From Taenia hydatigena (taxonomy: Eukaryota > Platyhelminthes > Cestoda > Cyclophyllidea > Taeniidae), in the NCBI GenBank assembly GCA_036345935.2, contig JADWOT020000004.1, positions 6,296,168-6,360,167 on the forward strand: DNA of 64,000 nt. Direction: 5' to 3'. Position 1 is the stretch's first letter. The number at the start of each line of letters is the position of its first letter. Of the stretch, positions 60,401 to 64,000 are shown piece after piece. Under the pieces are notes generated by a model. That model was given only the letters and a program-made list of their open reading frames with translations, was not told the origin of the DNA and made no database searches. Position numbers and translations under genes: made by a program.

Positions 60401-63400
60401 TATGTACTTCTTTCACTTATTTTAAGTAGTATTATCGCAAATAAAGCCTAGCGTCAACTTTTGATTGATCTTGTCAAACGTGAAAACTTGTTTCCCACGA
60501 ACATCATCATGATCACTCATTTGGCTTGTCATCTACACACAATCCCGTTCTCCATTTGTAGATACCTAAATATCCTGGTGCAATAAAGGTGTTTAATATT
60601 TTGAGGCTTGTTTTGTTGATAGTGAGGGATTGACGCACTGGATAAGGGTATCCACTTTTTCAATTCATATTCCCCTGTTATCGGTACCGCTGGAAGTGTT
60701 GTCTTCCGTTCTTGAGGGCAGTTATTTGGTAAAACATGTCTGACGACTTCAAGCCAAGTCTCCATTAGCCTCCATTTCCTCTTTCTCCTCCCTCTTTCAG
60801 TGGAAAGCTGCGGATCCCTGCTGGAGAGCTACGCACGGGGATTCACAACCCCATTGTCCTCCTCCTCCTCATCCCTTACCAATCAGCAACCGGGACAGCA
60901 GCAGCAGCAGCAGCAGCAACAACAACAACAACGCACCGGGGGTGTTCGCAATCTCGGCAAGTGCTCACCGCAGCCGGTCACACCCTCCTCCTCATCGTCC
61001 ATTTCCTCCAGCGTGCCGACGGCATTCAAGAGTCTCTCGCCTTGGTGGACCAGTGGTGAAGTGAACGACCGTCAACAGCAGCAGCACCCTTTGCACCATC
61101 CAGATAATGAGTATCTCAATTCTTTGGTCACTGAAGAGTTGCGAACTCAACTTACCGTCAGCACGAGTCCTGAAGAGTCGCATCAGCAGCAGCTTATCAA
61201 GGGTAAGGGGTGGAGGAGCACTGATTTGCATCAAAAAGTAGCTATTAAGAAAGGAAGGCTTTGAATAAGTTAATCGTGCTAAGTGACCTCGCCATGTCCT
61301 ATGCTCCTCTTTGCTGAACGGTCCAATGGTTTAAAAGGATGGTTAACTTGTTTATTTCTGTCAATTGGGTAAAGTTACTTGGTCGAACGCAATCAATTTT
61401 TAAACTACAAATTGTATTTCATCTAAAATATGTTTTCTGAATCCAATTGGTTGGCTAAGCGGGTACCTTTTCAACTGGCCTCTCTTTCCACGCACCAATA
61501 GCAACGGGCTAACCATTGAGCATGTCGTGTGACTGTACGCCACTTCTCACACACTTATCACTGACTCACACTCGGCTGAAATCTGGAATTTCAGAAAAAA
61601 GAAGAGTCGGGAACTAACAATTTTCTCCTAAAAAAACTTTTACCTTATGAAAGTAGGTATTTGTAATTTTCTCTCCCAAAACACCTCAAATTACTCTTAC
61701 TCAGCATGAAGTCATTCAAGATTGCTATCCTTTAGTTAAGTTCGAGGCAAGTCTCGTCTTGCAATTTTATCCTCATAAGAGTTTGGGTCAGGTTTTGCAT
61801 ATTTTGGGGTTCTAGCTTTATCAGCTATGCAGTGTTTTATAAGTGACGATTTTGATCCGATTGGCGTGTGATAAGCGTTGGTAAGGTTTCCCTAAAAAGT
61901 GTACTACTTGCTTATTTTTGGTGGCCACATGTGCCAAGCAAACACAACAAATGACTGATTGTTATGCATGCTAAATTTTGTATCTGTGGCAGTGCACAAG
62001 TGTCCTCCTCTTAGAATGTTACAAGTTCAAAGGGGTCGCTGGAATTTGTGGGAAAAAAAAGAGAGAACTACCGCTTCACTGGTCTTCTACTCTTCATCAT
62101 GATTAATATTTATTGCGAGTTGTCAGCAGTTTTTGCTCTAACTTGAAAGTGCGTGGTGAAGTTATTTCACCATCCACCACTAATCCATATGTCATGGTCA
62201 GCTTCTGTGTGGTGGTAGAACCAACTTGTAACCAAATTTTTGACATTTTACACTTTTTTCCAATGAAGTTTTTAAACAGGATCAACCTCAATTCCCCAAA
62301 TGACAGTCCATCCACTCTTAATGGATAGGAGAGATGCAATGGTATCTTTTAATGGCGCATCGTCCTACATAACGGCGTTTTGTAGCGTCTGAGTCATCCA
62401 AGAAGATATTCAAAGGCATAGCAGCCTGACAGCAGATTAATCATCGAAGCACGGAATGCCTGGAGCAACACTGTGATGGGTGACAATATGGGCAGCGGAC
62501 CGCTTTGACACCAAGAAGGGGGGCAGTCGAATCACGGCGAATGAAGGCCCTGCGTAGTCATTGTCCGAAAATGCAAATGGACATCCTTTTGTTGCAGATT
62601 TAAGCAGTGTCTTCACGCTCTCGGTTTGCCAAACTATCTATCATGGGTCTCGCAAAGTGGATTCCTGTTTTCTGTTTGTAAAGGAAGAGAGTTAAGAAAA
62701 TACAAAAGGATGATGGAGTGTGATTCTTGCATTCTTTTTTAACAACCCTTCACCTAAGGCTATTTTAAAATAACTTTTTGCATTTTAGTTTACCATACTG
62801 ACAGAAGAGTTGCGCTTTTCCTAGTTCAAAACACAAACAGTTGTATTTCTAGTATGCTGTCTTAATCTAACACTTTGTGTTCCTCCAACAGACTTGACCC
62901 AATCGCCATTGAGCTGTCTCCTACGTCAAATGCAACTCTCTAACCAACAGGCAATGACAGGAACTACATCGACACCGACGGGTGCCAAACGGGGCTCGGG
63001 GCTGTTTGACGACGATCCGCTGGGCGTGGTGACCGCCTCACCCCTCGCCAGTCCTCGTGGGGCTCCCACCCTGCCTCCACCATCGCAACAGCCCTCCACC
63101 CCTGTTGCCGTTGCTGCTGCCACCACCACTACCACCACCGCTACCTCTGTCTCGGGCTGCTCCACCTCCGCACCCGTCTGCATTCCATCTAACGGTGGCA
63201 GTCGTGGAGACCTCGAAGCTTTTGACTTTCCCTGCAGGTAGATTTCAGGTTCTCTCCTGCCTGATCTAGCATTGTATTTGGCGAGTGTTGGAGTGTGGTT
63301 CAACATTATGACTACCACGGAATCCCTTTCTGATGGCATTGAGACTCGTTAGAGATTTTTGCACTAGTTGAGTGTGGTGCAATAGTGTTGGGTGTGGACG

Positions 63401-64000
63401 AGATTAGTTTGCAAATTCGTCGGAGTGTTGATCAGATCTTCCTTCTAGGCATAGTCGATCACTATGACAATCTTGGTGGTTTTCGTGGGAATCCGTGGTA
63501 GGTGGGTAGGACTCGACGGTGTCACTTGTAGGGAGATTGTGTGTTTTAGGGGATAGGCGGGTGATTCCATTTCTCCTGCAGGTAGCCACGCCTTCTACTA
63601 CCTCTCACCAGTCCATGACCGGTGATTTGTCCAGGCCATTAGTCTGCATTTTATCCACCAGCAAAACACTAGTTTTATTTTTCTCTGTGAGTCAATGTCT
63701 CCGCCTTGATTTCTTCTTGGCTAATTAACAGTCCGATCTAAGAATAAAAATAACAATTAGTTAAACCTGATACAGCGGACAAAATGACTGCTGCTTCAAT
63801 TTCACTCCCAGATTGAAACGATTCTCCTCGTTTATTTTGTCAATTTGTCTAAGGGAACCTGGAGGTAATCAAGCGTACAGCTCTACGCTGTTGGTCTCTT
63901 GAGTGAGACTAATTTGTCAATGAGTCAGACAATTAATTAATTTCTCCTCCATAGGGAGATAAACTATCCCCTGCTTCCAGTCTGTTCTTCACTATCACTC
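33351..64000 (+). CDS. UNK: Unkempt-family CCCH zinc-finger RNA-binding protein, 3' end outside the window
   Basis: Exons: 33351-33403, 33885-34094, 34166-34437, 39396-39649, 47213-47519, 57815-58174, 60801-61202, 62892-63237 and probably 63955 onward; all junctions keep phase. Six CCCH fingers: C28/C36/C44/H48, C73/C83/C89/H93, C113/C123/C130/H134, C192/C199/C205/H209, C228/C243/C249/H253, C270/C279/C285/H289. Linkers DGTFNYNPDVYC, GDTERRYH, GLHCAFAHGPDDLR, CPYYHN, FCHTRTEQQFHPE and CPRGPFCAFAH are Unkempt hallmarks. UNK is a cytoplasmic mRNA-binding repressor of translation; in vertebrates it controls neuronal shape, and in Drosophila it acts with Headcase near TOR signalling. From residue ~290 the protein is low-complexity (Ala, Ser, Gln, Thr, Pro). 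The family's C-terminal coiled coil and RING-like domain are not reached. The start is the first ATG after the in-frame stop at 33321; ATG 33372 is an alternative. Exon 1 is the least certain of the main exons. Confidence 0.9.
33885..34094 (+). CDS. UNK: UNK exon 2 (zinc finger 1 and most of finger 2)
   Basis: Begins after TCTGCAG with YLNEFRTTQCPLF. It contains finger 1 (C28, C36, C44, H48), the basic NQKRRRPIKK linker and DGTFNYNPDVYC. The donor GTAAGT splits the codon just before C89 of finger 2. Very strong family match. Confidence 0.94.
34166..34437 (+). CDS. UNK: UNK exon 3 (end of finger 2, finger 3)
   Basis: Acceptor CATCTAG. Encodes CPYAHRNAGDTERRYH, finger 3 (C113, C123, C130, H134) and GLHCAFAHGPDDLRLPVYDI, then a variable linker to the donor GTAAGT after TWN. 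The 70-bp intron before it contrasts with the 5 kb intron after it. Confidence 0.94.
34438..39395 (+). other. UNK intron 3
   Basis: 5.0 kb, phase 1. It contains a clear copy of the interspersed palindrome at 36239-36254. No ORF here has a recognisable domain or a splice context that fits the gene. Otherwise AT-rich, nothing recognised. Confidence 0.7.
36239..36254. repeat. Interspersed palindrome copy 4
   Basis: GTCACACATATGTGAC flanked by C and G, giving CGTCAC...GTGACG. In UNK intron 3. Confidence 0.8.
39396..39649 (+). CDS. UNK: UNK exon 4 (zinc fingers 4 and 5)
   Basis: Acceptor TTTTGTAG, donor GTGCGT. Encodes RYKTESCRKPPRMC with finger 4 (C192, C199, C205, H209) and finger 5 (C228, C243, C249, H253), ending RTEQQFHPE. 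Strong GC rise over the flanks. Confidence 0.95.
41899..42200 (+). repeat. Exact tandem duplication, 2 x 151 bp
   Basis: 41899-42049 and 42050-42200 are identical base for base (unit begins TTTAGCGGAAGG and ends CTTATTTTAAT). Lies within UNK intron 4. Confidence 0.92.
45038..45055 (+). other. G-quadruplex motif in UNK intron 4
   Basis: GGGGTGGGTGGGATGGGG: four G runs with loops of 1, 1 and 2 nt, on the UNK sense strand. Confidence 0.7.
46490..47190 (+). repeat. Decayed CATT/CATC simple-repeat tract
   Basis: About 700 bp dominated by ATTCATTC, CATCCATC, CACCCA and similar units on the plus strand, G-poor, running up to within about 20 bp of the exon 5 acceptor. Similar in kind to the 18115-18250 tract. 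Confidence 0.65.
47213..47519 (+). CDS. UNK: UNK exon 5 (zinc finger 6, polyalanine)
   Basis: Acceptor TTGGCAG. Starts IYKSTKCNDVLNSGYCPRG with finger 6 (C270, C279, C285, H289), followed by a run of 12 alanines and a Ser/Thr-rich stretch. Donor G|GTTGGT. The polyalanine tract is coded by mixed GCN codons, mostly GCA, GCT and GCG. Confidence 0.93.
47545..47560. repeat. Interspersed palindrome copy 5
   Basis: GTCACGCATATGTGAC, 25 bp after the donor of UNK exon 5. Confidence 0.78.
48391..48448. repeat. Interspersed palindrome copy 6, with a degenerate partner
   Basis: A clear copy GTCACGAATATGTGAC at 48433-48448, preceded by a decayed copy GTCACGCATATAAC at 48391-48404 in the same orientation, 42 bp apart. 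Confidence 0.7.
49052..49084 (+). repeat. AC microsatellite in UNK intron 5
   Basis: ACACACACACACACAC followed by interrupted GCACATACACACACA. Confidence 0.75.
50270..50307. repeat. Interspersed palindrome copy 7, with a weak half-match
   Basis: GTCACGAATATGTGAC at 50292-50307. Just upstream, near 50270, GCACATATGCG resembles the centre of the motif. Confidence 0.65.
55001..55026 (+). repeat. (TTA)n tract in UNK intron 5
   Basis: TATTATTTATTATTATTATT continuing to 55026 with one interruption. Confidence 0.75.
57815..58174 (+). CDS. UNK: UNK exon 6 (Gly/Thr/Ser-rich)
   Basis: Acceptor CTCCAG, donor T|GTGAGT. Begins GHKLRMRHRSGG and continues with a Gly-, Pro-, Thr- and Ala-rich low-complexity segment to RRKVSVDANKFPRMR. 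Support comes from phase continuity on both sides, high GC and absence of stops; the sequence itself is poorly conserved. Confidence 0.75.
58175..60800 (+). other. UNK intron 6
   Basis: 2.6 kb, phase 1, AT-rich. The open frame at 59253-59573 shows no domain and sits in G-rich degenerate sequence. Nothing else recognised. Confidence 0.65.
60801..61202 (+). CDS. UNK: UNK exon 7 (polyglutamine, Ser-rich)
   Basis: Acceptor CTTTCAG, donor G|GTAAGG. Starts ESCGSLLESYARG, has a serine run, a 12-glutamine run coded by consecutive CAG then CAA codons near 60898-60930, further QQQQH, and ends HQQQLIK. In-phase joins on both sides. Confidence 0.8.
61203..62891 (+). other. UNK intron 7
   Basis: 1.7 kb, phase 1. 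AT-rich; contains one GATTAATC site at 62436-62443. No coding signal. Confidence 0.65.
62892..63237 (+). CDS. UNK: UNK exon 8 (Thr/Pro-rich)
   Basis: Acceptor CAACAG, donor AG|GTAGAT. Encodes DLTQSPLSCLLRQMQLSNQQ, then a Pro/Ala/Thr-rich segment with a threonine run, ending GDLEAFDFPCR. Phase fits exon 7. Confidence 0.78.
63955..64000 (+). CDS. UNK: Possible UNK exon 9, cut by the window edge
   Basis: Follows TTTCTCCTCCATAG and joins exon 8 in phase to read REINYPLLPVCSSLS without a stop up to the edge. The acceptor at 63582 was rejected because it gives an immediate stop. Only 46 bases are visible. Confidence 0.4.

Noticed and set aside
926..60885. Many CCAATCA/TGATTGG motifs across the window
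   Set aside because: I count somewhat more than random expectation for a 7-mer, but spread without pattern and explicable by base composition.
63583..63728. Candidate UNK exon after the CTGCAG acceptor near 63582
   Set aside because: Joining in phase gives AGG followed at once by TAG.
1..64000. tRNA, rRNA or CRISPR features
   Set aside because: No tRNA A/B-box pair with a foldable cloverleaf, no rRNA-like sequence and no regularly spaced repeat array was recognised by eye; a covariance-model scan would be needed to exclude tRNAs firmly.

Overview
This is a stretch of an invertebrate nuclear genome. The intron pattern (many introns of about 60-400 bp in one gene, several-kilobase introns in the next), the moderate GC content, and the three recognisable genes fit a flatworm. 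I think a parasitic flatworm of the tapeworm group is most likely, but that is inference from general character, not from a database match. Three protein-coding genes can be supported, all reconstructed by joining exons with GT-AG sites and checking that reading phase is kept across every junction.

Layout. (1) 1-17487: gene-poor. It holds two copies of a degenerate segmental duplication (about 1-2515 and 12290-16440). Inside each copy is a ~735 bp core that is ~99% identical although its flanks are only roughly 80% alike. Between the copies are two strong G-quadruplex motifs, microsatellites and copies of a 16-bp palindrome, with no convincing gene. (2) 17488-20935, minus strand: a three-exon FoxQ2-type forkhead transcription factor of 338 aa. 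It has a C-terminal eh1-like motif, a 2.1 kb first intron carrying a cluster of inverted repeats, and a CpG-rich patch upstream. (3) 20936-27282: intergenic, nothing coding seen. (4) 27283-33062, plus strand: a 15-exon PUM3 (Puf6-like) nucleolar Pumilio-repeat protein of 851 aa, including a 16-nt microexon. (5) 33351 to beyond the right edge, plus strand: an Unkempt-family (UNK) RNA-binding protein. All six CCCH zinc fingers are present, spread over four exons and 13.9 kb. It continues with long Ser/Gln/Thr/Ala-rich exons; the coiled-coil and RING end expected for the family lies outside the window.

The three genes do not form one pathway: FoxQ2 is an anterior patterning factor, PUM3 acts in ribosome biogenesis, and UNK binds mRNA and represses translation. 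PUM3 and UNK are head-to-tail with only 288 bp between stop and first in-frame ATG and no AATAAA/ATTAAA between them, so processing as a shared transcript is possible.

The most unusual non-genic signals are an interspersed palindrome family (GTCACR-N4-YGTGAC, seven clear copies), a concentration of GATTAATC sites in the duplicated segments, the sharply bounded near-identical core of the duplication, and an exact 151-bp tandem duplication in a UNK intron.
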